This document shows positions 48,579 through 59,142 of a stretch of DNA of 64,000 nt, in pieces (the stretch's first letter is position 1; every line of letters starts with the position of its first letter). Origin of the DNA: Ephemerocybe angulata (lineage: Eukaryota > Basidiomycota > Agaricomycetes > Agaricales > Psathyrellaceae); assembly GCA_013368325.1 (NCBI GenBank), contig JAACJK010000003.1:558001-622000 (forward strand), in the 5' to 3' direction. The notes under the pieces were generated by a model that did no database searches, had not been told where the DNA came from, and saw nothing but the letters and a program-made list of their open reading frames with translations. The position numbers and the translations under genes are program-made.

Positions 48579-50039
48579 GTAAAGAGAAAGATGGAATGTG
48601 TTTGGTTGTATGTTGGTGGGGACTTGGTACGGGGACTTACTTTATGTACTTCTGAGTGGTTATTGGTGACGGGGCTCGGTAGAATACTACTGTCTTGCTC
48701 TTCCTATACTCTTTTCACTGTATCAGTATGCATATCTATCTCGATACCCCCTTTCTCCCTGAGTTCCTTCGGGTCCCCACTTCGGCGAGCGCCCTGGCGC
48801 TTGTCGGCTTTCGTCGGCATTCTGATTGGTCAGTGGCCGTTACATAAGCCTTCGTTTCGAGCCGACCCAGCGCTGACTCGGAGTGAGGTCGTACTTTCAT
48901 GTCCAAGCCAAGTCCAAGCCACGATACGAACCCTAGTGTTGACAATCTGGACTTCAACTCAGCAAGTCTACCTACTTCTTTTCCTACAAAATCTAGGAGG
49001 AACACATCAACCGATACGACTCATCATTCAGAAACAAAAATTGGCCAGTCTTTCCATGTAGAAGAATCTGAACATGCCGGAGTGTATGACACCTACTTAC
49101 TCGACAACCACGGATCTCGAATGCAACATCCATTTCTCGTGACTCTATAGTCTGCTCTGGCGAACTGCCACTTGTACTTTCTGGGTGTCTGTTACAAGAT
49201 GATGGGGAACTGGGACTCTTTCATTTACAGAGGGCCATACGAAGCTAGGCTAACTTCGGTGTGTACATCCCCACCATCCCGATGCATCTTTCACCGGAGC
49301 CTCGCGTGAACTTGTGGTTGCGCTACGCTGCAACTTGGAACGAGGGGCTACAACACTAAAGGGCGTCGAGTGCGTCTTGTTGACATCTCCGCCATTGGTG
49401 GTCTACTAATACAAGATCAGTTCCACTGGCATTCCTTCAGTGCTTATCGGCAAGTGGCATAGGGAGTGTCATATATCTCAACCGGAAATGACGGATGCAG
49501 ATGACCTTTTTTACTGGTTTGTTGTTGGCAGAACTAAAGGGATGAGTAACCGACGGGCAACTTGTGTGCATCATTCTCAGGCTGACTGCGCTGCTACTTG
49601 ACAACTGAAAATAGACATTTCTTTCATAGAAAGTTGCTCGAAACATAAAACGGAACGAAGTAAGTCCTCTCGCTTTCGAATCCTCTCGTATTCTGGGTTC
49701 TAGCTTATGAAGCAGAAAGCGACGTTGCCAGGACTCTTGCCAAACGTCTGCTTCTCACATTCAGAAACTCGACCATCAGGGTAAATGTCTGGATCATCCA
49801 CGAAACGCGGGCAAGTGATACGGATCTCAAAGTAATGGTTCTAACTTCTGATGACCAACCTCCATTGATGCTACGATAGGCGCCAAACCTAGGGAGGAAA
49901 AGGACCTCAAATTAGTCAGCTCGCAGCCTAATTAGCAAGATCTACCTTCAAATTCGAATTCGGGGCCAATCTACCAGTGGAGTCACAGTATACTATATAA
50001 GCCATCCCAAGGTACGATTAAAGCAAACCTAAACTCAAG
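48579..50039. other. Intergenic, about 1.4 kb
   Basis: No supported gene. Frames at 48591-49150 overlap on both strands and lack motifs. Confidence 0.45.
49994..50000 (+). promoter_or_regulatory. TATA-like element of the GST gene
   Basis: TATATAA lies 40 bp before the ATG at 50040. This is closer than at the other genes here, so the leader would be very short if it is used. Confidence 0.4.
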
Positions 50040-50890
50040 ATGATTACCCTCTTTGACTTTCCGACAGCACTCCCTGGAAAGACACTTTCTGTCTATGTGT
50101 GGAAGATTCGGTACGTCGCCCGTAAGCTCGTACATGCTAGTACGCGTTAACTCCTACGCCTGTTTGTAGGCTTGCTCTCAACATCAAAGGCTTGCAGCAC
50201 CAGACACAATGGGTCTCGTTCTCCGAAATCGAGAAGGAACTGAAGAAGGCTGGCCTGCCACCTAGCAAGGACATCCCTACGAACAACTTCGGTACCCGCT
50301 ACACGGTGCCGGCATTGCACGACCCCTCGACCAATACCAAGATCTCAGATTCCAAGGCCATCCTCAAGTACCTCGACGATGCGTACCCAGAGACGCTTCA
50401 GCTCACCGCTCAGCCAAAGGTTGATCCACAACTCGACGATTTAGTGGCCGAAGCGTTCGGTCCTTCATGGCCCCTAGCCTTTGCCATGATACTCCATATC
50501 TACACCACCCAGGTTTCCAAGGTTGTCTTAGGTGGGCTGCAGGGCGAGGACTCGGCCAAGTACCGTATGAGAATGGAAGGCATGCTCAAGACAACCGTAG
50601 AGGACTGGATGCAGAATACGGAGGGGCTGGAGGAATCCCTCAAGAAAGGGAGGGAAGCCTTCCGAGCTGCGGATGACTGGCTCGAGAAGTCCAGGAAAAT
50701 TCATGGAGGAAAATGGGCTTTGGGAGACAACATCACGCTTGCTGACATTGAGATTGGCACCGTGCTGGCTTTTCTTGCGTCGGTTCTGGGGGAGGAAGAC
50801 AAGTTGTGGAATGAGATCATCCAGGAGTGGGACGAAGGGCGGTGGGGAGTGTACTGGAACCAAATCAAGCAGTATACCCAAGTCCTGTAG
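50040..50890 (+). CDS. Glutathione S-transferase-like protein
   Basis: There are two exons (50040-50110 and 50170-50890) and about 260 residues. The thioredoxin-like N-terminal domain opens MITLFDFPTALPGKTLSVYV, followed by LALNIKGLQ. The cis-Pro/Ser-type signature region is YTVPALHDPST then ISDSKAILKYLDDAYPET. The helical C-terminal domain includes WALGDNITLADIEIGTVLAF, the N-capping/hydrophobic staple region of GSTs. The usual catalytic Ser or Tyr near the N-terminus is not obvious. The exon-exon join keeps frame (KIR-LALN). It resembles the expanded GST classes of wood and litter fungi, which act on aromatic compounds, but that assignment is inference. Decayed copies follow directly downstream. 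Confidence 0.85.
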
Positions 50891-51054
50891 AAAGCCCTTT
50901 TACATACTCGAGGTAGCAAAGCCCCAAATCGCGAGAACGTGGACGAATTACAATTGATTCTTGAATGAGAATAACTTACTGAACTCTTACTTACTGACTT
51001 TGCTGGTGGTATTCATCGTCTGGGGATGCATATCTTAGCAGAGGTCTTGTGGGA

Positions 51055-51129
51055 ATAAATCCGGGAGTGGGATGATGGAAGATGGGCGGCATATTGGGAC
51101 GAGGTTAAGCAGTATACCCGAGCCGTGTA
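51055..51129 (+). pseudogene. Fragment of a GST C-terminus
   Basis: The reading EWDDGRWAAYWDEVKQYTRAV then stop matches the last residues of the intact GST (EWDEGRWGVYWNQIKQYTQV). Only this tail is left. It lies 165 bp after the intact gene. Confidence 0.8.
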
Positions 51130-51299
51130 GAGAAACTCCCCATAATGATATACTGATATACTACCGGCTTACCAGTGTAACTTATGAATCAGAGCAGTTT
51201 TATCAGAACTTCTGCCCAATGTACGCTCAATTACTTCCACGAGTGTGAGATACTCGAGTACGGAAGCTGGCAGGGGATCAGGTAGCAGCAGCACTGGCC

Positions 51300-51625
51300 C
51301 CTTCTCCAAGATTGAACAAAACTTAAAAGAGGCAGGCTTTTAATTTCCATCTAGCGAGACCAGACCGGAAGGCTCTGCTACACGGTTCCCGTACTCTATG
51401 ACCCCTCGGCTGAAATCAATATAGCAGACTCCAAGGACATACTCAAATATCTCGACGAAAAACACCCAGAGACGCCTCAGCTCACCGCCCCGCCGAAGCT
51501 GGGCACTGAACTTGAAGCAATGGTTGCCGACGTGTACAACCCTTCTCAGCCGTGGGCGGTCTCCCGTGAGATGATGGTCCCCATCTACATTGCCAGGAGT
51601 TTCGATATCGTCTTACAAGGCATGC
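51300..51625 (+). pseudogene. Fragment of a GST N-terminal domain and start of its C-terminal domain
   Basis: FSKIEQNLKEAGF, a stop, then CYTVPVLYDPSAEINIADSK, ILKYLDEKHPETPQLTAPPK and MMVPIYIARSFDIVLQGMH correspond to the intact GST. It has no start, has an early stop (about 51341) and breaks off before the helical end. It lies downstream of the orphan C-terminal piece, so the order is rearranged or two copies have decayed. Confidence 0.8.
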
Positions 51626-51649
51626 ACCTCATTGCTTGATGACCGCAAC

Positions 51650-52012
51650 TTAAGCGCCCGCGGGCGGTCACAAATTGAACTCGGCATTCGAGACAGTGTG
51701 TCCTAAGATTGCTTAATTGAGGTGTATCATGCCTACTATTGGACCTCATGACCACCTTGACGCGCACTGTGGTGAAGCATCGCTACCTGAGTCCCATTTC
51801 TTACGGTTGTACGGAGAAGCTGCTGAAGCCATGATCAGACCAAAGGCCACATTCCAGGAATCCGAATTATGAACAGAATCCGTTTGAGAACCCACTTCCA
51901 TCATGCTGCCCATCTTGTCGTTGATTAGATAGGCATTCTGGCGAAGCACGCCTTACTTAGCCACGCCGACCGTCGAACGCGAATCTAAGCGCTTGGTAAT
52001 CACTAGGGCAAG
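51650..52012. other. Intergenic, no gene seen
   Basis: Lies between the GST fragment and the hAT-like element. Short frames only. Confidence 0.4.
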
Positions 52013-52020
52013 GTACGAGG

Positions 52021-52554
52021 CAAGGGGGCGTCAACCGAGCAATCCCACGCACCCTACTACCTGGGTCACCTCCCTGTTTCATGTTCCGGGGTCCTGCCGC
52101 TACTCTCCCTTAATATAGAGATTCAGCCCCTATGATCGCACTCAGCACACTGGCATTTCATGTTCTAACCATGTTCTAACTGCATGTTCAAAGTGAAAAC
52201 ACTGTGTATTCGATAGATCTAAGGTCTGAAAGTCTGGTTTGCATTTTCAGTGCTGGTTCAAATCCTGATACCTGTCTAAGGATGTGGGACAGGATTCCAG
52301 CCTGGTACGGCCTGGGTGTCCTGATAAAATCGCGCGCTGGGGAGGTCTAGGCATATGTTAGCATGGTATATTAGGTTTTACCATGAGTAGGCATCCTATT
52401 GGGAGAAATATTCCTCCAGATATGACCTTAAACCCAGTCCATGAGCTAAAGGCGTACTCAAGGCATATCGAAAGTGGGGCAGGACCCCGGAACATCAAAT
52501 CAGGCGGCGACGGGGGATGTTGTAAATCGGGATTGCTCGGTTGACGCCCCCTTG
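52021..52554. mobile_element. 534-bp hAT-like MITE with 8-bp target duplication
   Basis: The left end begins CAAGGGGGCGTCAACCGAGC and continues AATCCC. The right end is its exact inverted copy for 26 bases, followed inward by a second matching block (GATGTTCCGGGGTCCTGCC, with one difference on the left side). GTACGAGG stands outside both ends (52013-52020 and 52555-52562). An 8-bp duplication and a CA-starting terminal repeat fit the hAT superfamily. There is no transposase inside. Confidence 0.8.
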
Positions 52555-52775
52555 GTACGAGGTACGCCAATCTCCCTTGTCTTACTACTACTGCTCCCTA
52601 CTTACAAGGCCCCTGGCCGGGAAACCCTAGGAAACCCTCATCGCGCGGTGCCATCTGACTGTTTTGGGATTGATCCTTCTAAACAAGGAAAAATTGCCGA
52701 CACACTGACACCCGTAGTACCTAAGATTAATCAGCAGTGCGACTGCAATAGGCTGTGGAAAGGGTACAATGAAAG

Positions 52776-52783
52776 TATAAAGG
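52776..52783 (+). promoter_or_regulatory. TATA box of aldo-keto reductase copy 2
   Basis: TATAAAGG lies about 98 bp before the ATG at 52874. The hAT-like MITE ends about 220 bp further upstream, so it is part of the wider promoter region. Confidence 0.45.
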
Positions 52784-52873
52784 CCAGAGAGAGGGAAGGA
52801 TGAGACACTATCCTTTTTCCCAGAGTATTCATCACAACCAAACTCCATTTTCTTCTCATCTCTTTATTCCAAG

Positions 52874-54329
52874 ATGCCAGGCCCCTTCGATCCTCCTGCC
52901 GCCCCCAAGTCCAAGCTAGGACACTATCGCAAGCTCAGTACGACTGCTGGAGTTCATGTGTCACCAATCGCACTTGGAGGCATGAGCATTGGCGACCAGT
53001 GGGACCAGTATGGGCTGGGATCCATGAACAAGGAAGACAGCTTCAGGCTCCTTGACGCGTACTTTGATCTGGGCGGCAACTTTATCGACACCGCGAACTT
53101 CTAGTACGTGGTCCCACCTATTTACCCTACTACTATTTGCTTGCTGATACTCATTGAAAATAGTCAGAATGAGTCGTCCGAGAAGTTCATTGGTGAATGG
53201 GCTGAATCCAAGGGCATTCGCGATCAGCTTTTCATCGCTACGAAGGTACTTATGTCTTGCGCTTGGTTACAATTCTTGAAAGCTGTCGCTGACGGTGTTG
53301 ATATTTCTCTCAGTACAGCGGAAACCCCAAGGCTCGTGATGACTCCGTTGCACAGAAGGTTCTTTACGGAGGAACCAACATCAAGTCCCTGCACGTTTCC
53401 GTCCAGAACTCGTTGAAGTATCTCAGGACGAGCTACATCGACCTGCTTTACGTGCACTACTGGGACTACGACACTAGCATTCCGGAGTTGATGCATGCTC
53501 TCCATGCATTTGTCACCTCCCACCAGGTTCTCTATCTTGTACGTACAGTCTTCTTCCTCCCTCTCGACAACTTGATTGGCTAAATGCCTGTCACAGGGAA
53601 TATCTGACACTCCAGCCTGGGTCGTCTCTACCGCGAACCAATATGCCAGGGACCACGCGCTCACCCCTTTCTCTGTGTACCAAGGGCTTTGGAACGTCAC
53701 TGATCGCTCGTTCGAGAGGGACATCATCCCTATGGCCCGATACGAGGGCATGGCTTTGGCGCCATGGAGCGTCCTCGCGGAAGGCAAGATTCGTACCGAC
53801 GCTGAAGAAGAAGCCCGCATAAAGAACAACGAAGTCGGGAGGACAACCTTTTCTTCTTGGTTGAGGAACGACGAGCAGAAGGCGGTTTGCAAAGTCCTCG
53901 AAACTGTTGCCAAAGAAGTCGGCGCCAAGAGCATTCGCTCTGGTACGGTGCCACCCGCTCCGCAGTATTGAACATAGCTGACAATTTCACCCTCCTCAGT
54001 TGCCATCGCGTATGTCTTCCACAAGGCCCAATATGTATTCCCGATCATTGGAGGGAGGAAGATTGAGCACCTGGTCTCGAACCTCGAAGCTCTGGATATT
54101 TCCCTTACCGACGCCCACCTTCAAGCAATAGAGGGGGCTGTAGCTTTCAACCCTGGCTTCCCGCACAGCATGATCGTACGTCTGCCCATACTGTCGATGG
54201 ATTAACATTATGAAAGACAACCATCTTTTATTTTTCTAGGGAAATGGAGCGTCCAATAGCTACTTCCACTCTGTGAGCGGGAAGTTGGAGTTCTGGCCCC
54301 TCGCCAAGCCTCTCACCCCTCAGAAATAA
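52874..54329 (+). CDS. Aldo-keto reductase, aryl-alcohol dehydrogenase type (copy 2)
   Basis: This is a close paralogue of the gene at 17096-18553, in the opposite orientation. It starts [20 protein letters not shown] and ends [16 protein letters not shown] at the TAA at 54327-54329. The active-site residues are present: Asp in GNFIDTANF, Tyr formed across the first intron ([11 protein letters not shown]), Lys in FIATK and His in [10 protein letters not shown]. The cofactor-loop region [19 protein letters not shown] and the [13 protein letters not shown] block are intact. All introns are at the same places as in copy 1. By family it is an NADPH-dependent aromatic aldehyde/alcohol oxidoreductase. 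The GST beside it may belong to the same xenobiotic or lignin-aromatic response, which is inference. Confidence 0.92.
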
Positions 54330-54536
54330 ACGGTCGATATTATATACATAGTGACCTCTTAAGATCCTTTACGGTTCTCTGTACAAATTGAAATGGACTT
54401 ACCCTATTTTTTATCCTTGCTATTAACAGTTTCCCAACAGAATCTTGCTCGTCCCGAGCGTATGTAGCCTGCGGACCCCTGTCTATATGGCATCAAGCAT
54501 CACTACGTGCCATCTGTTCCATCAAAGTCTTGCACA

Positions 54537-54544
54537 TATATAAA
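54537..54544 (+). promoter_or_regulatory. TATA box of a small secreted peptide gene
   Basis: TATATAAA lies about 150 bp upstream of the ATG at 54690. The leader in between is C-rich. Confidence 0.4.
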
Positions 54545-54689
54545 CCCCCTACCTCTGACACAGCCTTCCCGAGAGCCTTCCCCACCCTCCAACCCACCAA
54601 CTCACTCGCTGCAGGTCAGCCCTTCTCGCCGGTCGAGAACCCATACCAAACAAAGAATCTGAACCCACCGCCCAAATCACCGAAACACC

Positions 54690-54851
54690 ATGCAGTTCAA
54701 CCTCCAAACCGTCTTCCTCGCCGTCGTCGCGACGCTCGCTACCCAAAGCCTTGTCGCTGAAGCCTTGCCTATCGACAGGCATCGGCCTATCTCTGTCACG
54801 GACAGCAACGGCCAATACCTCGGCTCCCTCTCAAGACGTCCTGTCGACTGA
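54690..54851 (+). CDS. Short secreted peptide or first exon of a secreted protein
   Basis: An ATG opens MQFNLQTVFLAVVATLATQS followed by LVAEA, a good signal peptide. A short hydrophilic part then ends GSLSRRPVD at a TGA, 53 residues in all. The Arg-Arg near the end resembles the SISRR stretch of the secreted protein at 55964-56641, where an intron follows directly. It may therefore be only the first exon, with cysteine-containing frames at 54876-55203 downstream. No clear donor was found to prove that. Confidence 0.5.
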   Translation: MQFNLQTVFLAVVATLATQSLVAEALPIDRHRPISVTDSNGQYLGSLSRRPVD

Positions 54852-54999
54852 ACAAGCCCACAAACAGCGACACAAATGACGGAGGAGAGTTACTATTGCC
54901 ACGGGGGAAAACCACCCGGACCCGGGCATTTGTGGGGTAGACCACCTGGGATAGTCATCGGATTTCGAATGCGCGGGCACCTGTATACCATTAATCCAT

Positions 55000-55203
55000 A
55001 TGTCCAGTCAAGCTATTGTGGTTATGCAGCTTACGCACTCCAACGTCAGGTTTCAGGCATATCAGTCCTCAGGAGGATGCGTTCGTTTGCAGGCTCAGGA
55101 TGGCTCTCAATGTCGGCAATGGGCGCCTGCGGGCGCTTCCGGTAAGAAAATGTCGGTCAAACCCGAGCCTTGGAGTTGCTCGAGCCAGCTAGGGTACTGC
55201 TAA
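55000..55203 (+). pseudogene. Cysteine-containing frame cut short by a MITE end
   Basis: This open frame carries SSGGCVRLQAQDGSQC and KPEPWSCSSQL and then runs into the MITE at 55191, ending GYC-stop on transposon sequence. On the far side of the element (from about 55803) the frame resumes as AQPATGC before a TGA. The element therefore appears to sit near the 3' end of a small gene. No start codon is certain, and the link to the signal peptide at 54690 is unproven. Confidence 0.35.
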
Positions 55204-55800
55204 AAAAACCCTAGTTATTAACACCTGTTAAATAAACAGTTAATAACACGTTATTAACACGTTATTAACTCTGAGATCTGAGCCTTAGCAGCCCTCCGAG
55301 CACTTGTTAGAAAATAACGAAGTCAGTGGAGACACTACGGGTGAGAAATGCTCCAAATGTATTCTCGTAAGCTTTGAAAGTCTTCTTAGGTCTGTTTAGG
55401 ATCCCCCTGAGACTCTGGGGTCGCTATACAGACATCGCTTGTGCTCTCTCAGCCTCTCATTGCTAACACAGATGAGGGATATAGGTATGTGGCCGTAAAT
55501 TCAGTACACTGGTCCGTAGTTAAGAGGCTTGGGATGTAGAGCTGGCAGTTTGAGCACATCGTCGACACACCAAGAGACCATATGAAGAAGAACCTAACAG
55601 ATATTGAGATTTTAAGACTGTTTTTAGCGCTTTTTTCACGGTTTTACGTGTTATGAACAAAACTGTTAATAATTGTTTATAACCCTTGTTAGAAACGGGG
55701 GAAGAGCCAAATTGTTAATAACCCTTGTTAGAAACGGGGGAAGAGCCAAATTGTTAATAACATTTGTTACAAAGTCCCGCCGACTTATTAGCAGTACCCT
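55191..55800. mobile_element. MITE with AGGGTACTGCTAA ends at a TA site
   Basis: AGCTAGGGTACTGCTAA (55187-55203) is perfectly inverted at 55788-55804. If TA is the duplicated target, the element proper starts GGGTACTGCTAA, as expected for Tc1/mariner- or pogo-like MITEs. The inside is AT-rich with repeated GTTATTAAC words and two copies of a 39-bp unit. It has no coding capacity. The exact target duplication is ambiguous because the flanks are themselves AGCC-rich. Confidence 0.65.
55681..55758 (+). repeat. Two exact tandem copies of a 39-bp unit
   Basis: The unit starts AACCCTTGTTAGAAACGGGG and ends CCAAATTGTTAAT. Copies are 55681-55719 and 55720-55758, followed by a diverged partial start. 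It lies inside the TA-flanked MITE. Confidence 0.85.
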
Positions 55801-55963
55801 AGCTCAGCCAGCTACGGGCTGTTGAGACAGGTCTGCACGAATCTGGCACGAATCAAGAGTCCTAGTCAACAACGAATCCTCAAAGAAACCTTGGCACTCT
55901 ACACTGCTACAGCTGAGTATATACACCATCAAATTTGTTACTCCTTCTCCCTAAGGTCCAGCC

Positions 55964-56641
55964 TTAGGCCGAATGCGGCCTTTTCTGTGCATCCTTGGGT
56001 TCATGGGAAGGAGACCCACCATATTCCGACTGCCCAGACCAAGTAGCTGAATCTCCCTCACCCGTCACCGGGGTGTTGTTTGGCGTCGTTGGCGCCGGCT
56101 TTTGAGGAATCTCGATTTTAAGCGGAGGCCGAGGGGGTTTAGAGGGCTGAGCAGGTGTGGCTGCTGGTTGCTGCCCCTGTGATCCACTGGCAGCGTTGGG
56201 GTTGCTGGCGCCCGCTCCTCCTCCACCCGAGCTGGCGGGAGAAGATCGCAGGCGAACTACTCTTTTCTGAGGCCCTTTATTTCGGTTCGTGGCCTTTCCA
56301 TCAGCCTTCTTAGTAGGCTGTTTCGCTTTGGTTTTCTTGGGCTTTGGCTTTGGGGCGACCTTTCCTTTGCTCGCGCCCTTCGCCGGAGCCTTTGAAGCTA
56401 TCTTGGCACGGATAACCAAGTCCGCGACATCCTGAGCCTAGTGGGGTGCCATGGCGTATTAGTACATGAGCGCAGGCATAAACCTGCTGAGGCATACCTC
56501 TGTCCTTCGAGAGATGCTGAGAGAGCCGGATGAGGGTACACCTACGGGAAGTGCGAGTGCAGAGAAATTCAAGGACGCTAAGACGAGGAGCGCTTGCAGG
56601 ACCCAGCTCTTACGGCCAGTGCAGAGAGATGTAAAAAGCAT
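55964..56641 (-). CDS. Secreted, disordered Lys/Pro/Gly-rich protein
   Basis: There are two exons on the minus strand: 56641-56498 and 56431-55964, joined in phase (RRTE-DVADLVIRAK). The intron has a GTATGC donor, a TACTAATAC branch-like sequence and a CTCAG acceptor. The first exon gives a signal sequence, MLFTSLCTGRKSWVLQALLV followed by LASLNFSALA, then a short Ser-rich stretch with SISRR. The second exon is strongly basic (KIASKAPAKGASKGK, PKPKPKKTKAKQPTKKADGK). It then becomes Gly/Ser/Pro/Gln-rich and ends QKRPHSA. It is about 203 residues with no recognised domain. Secretion is inferred from the N-terminus. The long Arg/Lys segment before the hydrophobic core could also favour a membrane anchor. 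Confidence 0.6.
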
Positions 56642-57343
56642 GGTGTCAAGCGTTTGAGATGTTGTGCAAGGGATGTATAGTCGATGTCGGCCTGCGAAGC
56701 GATAATTGTTTTGAGAACCTAGAAGCGAACCGGCGCTTTCAAGGAGATTGGTCGCACTGAAGCATCGGATCTCCCCTTTTATATTGCGCAGGTCGGTCTG
56801 AGAAGCTCTGCGAGGCACCCACACGTAGGCCCCGGGCGCTGGATGTGCACTCAAAAGGTAGACAAGTGGGTGTATGAGCATTACACGGACGCGTCAAGCG
56901 AGCGCTGTTGTTCTGATAGTCGAAGCAAACATTGATGTATATTTACCACAGGACACATTCCATCGTTTCTTCTGTGTGGATCAGCCAAAAGAGTGCCTCG
57001 CGAGCCAGTTTGTCTCTGTCCAGATTGTCGTAAGTTTGACCTTTCCGATTCGAAACACGAGATTTGCAGAGAAGTTGCGCCGTTCGACAGAAGCTCAAGC
57101 CCCGAGATTTCTTTGGAGTTCCAGAAAGTGAAGCAGTAGCAAGCATATCACTTCCCAGCACCTTAGAGATGGAGAGGCCAATACTGGAGGTAAGACACAA
57201 GGTGGACGCCCTTGATATTCGAGATGAGTGTGAGGGATGAGTTGGGAGGGTTAGGGGCTTCCCACATTTGGGCGGCCAGCGGGGTTACGTAACAGCTATA
57301 CCCCTTCTCCTCTACCACCACAGGCGTGGATTCTCGTGGCTAA
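56642..57343. other. Divergent intergenic region
   Basis: Lies between the minus-strand secreted protein and the plus-strand Caf1 gene. No gene recognised. Confidence 0.4.
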
Positions 57344-58575
57344 ATGGCGCGGATACGGGATGTCTGGGCGCCCAATCTCGACATAGAGATGCGCAACATC
57401 CGAGATGCTATCGAGAGATATCCGTATATCGCAATGGTGCGGCCCAACCGACCCTCATTCAAACCGCACTCCGGCTTACCCCAAGATCTAGGACACCGAA
57501 TTCCCTGGCGTTGTGGCGCGGCCGATTGGCACATGGAAGACGAGTACGGAGTACCATTACCAGACGCTGCGGTGTAACGTCGACTTGTTGAAGATCATCC
57601 AAGTGGGGATCACCTTGGCGGACGAGGATGGGCACAATCCGTCGGATTGCTCAACATGGCAATTCAACTTTAAGTTCAACGTCGGGTGCGTGGTTATGCT
57701 ATCCAAAAGGTGCAGCTCCTCACAGAGATTCTTAGGGAGGACATGTACGCCCCGGAATCCATCGACCTCCTGCAAAAGGCAGGCATCGACTTTCAACGAC
57801 ACGAAGAATTCGGAATTCTTCCAAACGACTTTGCTGAGCTTATGATCACCTCCGGGCTGGTTCTGAACCCGGACACGAAATGGATATCATTCCACAGGTA
57901 CGCGAAACTCAGCCCTTCCCCCATTCGCGGCGCTTACAGCGCGTAGTGGATACGATTTTGGCTACTTCGTCAAGCTGCTCACAGCGCAATCATTACCAAC
58001 CTCCGAGGACGAGTTCTTTGAGCTGATTGGAATTTGGTTCCCCGTACTATACGACATCAAGGTGCTGATGCGGGACACGAAAAACCTCAAAGGGGGACTG
58101 CAGGAAGTGGCAGATGATCTAGGGGTGCGCGCCGATCTCCACTGCCTAGCCTCGTTTATTAATTCTCCACCAGGTCATGCGAATAGGCTCGAGCCACCAA
58201 GCGGGCTCCGACTCGCTCCTTACCTCCTCCACCTTCTTTAAAGTGCGGGAAATCTACTTCGGCGACCACATCGACCGCGAGGAGTACTCTGGCAAGCTTT
58301 TCGGCCTTGGTCCGGCGTTCCAGGCGAGCAACGGCTATTCCGAGCCCAGCAGGGGCGGAACTACGATCGCGGAGCGCGACGACAGGCAGTCGTCCGCGAC
58401 GCACAACCAGGCAGGCGGCCCCAACAACGGAAACGGGCCTCCAACGCCTGGCGTGAATCTCATGGGGGCGATCCCAACAAACCTTCAGCCCCCAGGGATG
58501 GGTGGGTACGGCCCGATGCAGGTAGGGGGTGGTGGTCCTTATGGCATGCGGACTTCGCTCGTCGGCGGGCGATAG
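57344..58575 (+). CDS. CAF1: CCR4-NOT deadenylase subunit Caf1/Pop2
   Basis: The exons are 57344-57436, 57492-57685, 57736-57897, 57947-58124 and 58174-58575. All are in phase and give 342 residues. This DEDD-family 3'-5' exoribonuclease removes mRNA poly(A) tails as part of CCR4-NOT. It starts [20 protein letters not shown]. The first acidic pair is in [12 protein letters not shown], formed across intron 1. The other catalytic Asp residues are in [14 protein letters not shown] and [10 protein letters not shown], and [11 protein letters not shown] precedes the last. A Gly/Asn/Pro-rich C-terminal tail ([15 protein letters not shown]) is typical of fungal Caf1 proteins. The gene is complete and ordinary. 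Confidence 0.94.
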
Positions 58576-58715
58576 TGCACGAGTCGTGTACTTGTATTAC
58601 AAACGGTGATGTATTTATATTCAGGCCATGTTACATACCTTAATACTGCTTTCCTGCTCGCTTGGCTTAGGTAGGAGCTTTGTCTGAATCTCTTCGCTTG
58701 GCTGTATATCTCGTA

Positions 58716-59142
58716 TGGAAGGCTCACACAAGAACGGAACGAGTTAATGCCTCTTTCCTCGTACCAGCTGGCAAAGCGAAATGTACGTACTATCTCAACC
58801 TACTTCTCCCCAACCCCATACTCATGTCGCAGGTCCCGGTGGCAGAGCACGGATCTGGCAAAGATGAGAAGCACGCCGAGGCGAAGAGAAGTGGAAGCGC
58901 CGATGATTGCTCTCCTCGCATGACCGTCGTCATTTGCTTGGGGCACGTTCATGGATCAAGCCCAGCTAAGGCCGTACTTCGCAGTCATCCATCGGAAGAT
59001 TCATCATTCAACTCTGCGCATCGAGAGAGCGGGTAACTTTCGACACGGCGAGAGGTTAACATCGCGCAAAAGATGCTCACAACCTTGGTCTCTGAAACGC
59101 GTGCGATCATGATGTCCTTCATAAACAAATGAAAGGGAGCCC
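58716..59142 (+). repeat. Dispersed repeat, copy 1 (about 430 bp)
   Basis: The segment from TGGAAGGCTCACA to AAAGGGAGCCC is strongly similar, with small indels, to 63619-64000. Long stretches are nearly identical, for example CGCAGTCATCCATCGGAAGA. Both copies contain a frame reading VPVAEH and later MTVVICLGHVHGS. The family is not recognised; it may be a fragment of a larger transposon or a conserved gene piece. Confidence 0.8.

Noticed and set aside
52240..52275. GGTTCAAATCC, like the T-arm of a tRNA
   Set aside because: The stem bases do not pair properly and no acceptor, D-arm or anticodon arm could be placed around it; it lies inside the hAT-like MITE.
55187..55804. Reading the AT-rich GTTATTAAC-filled segment as a replication origin or centromere-like sequence
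   Set aside because: Its perfect inverted ends and TA borders explain it better as a MITE.
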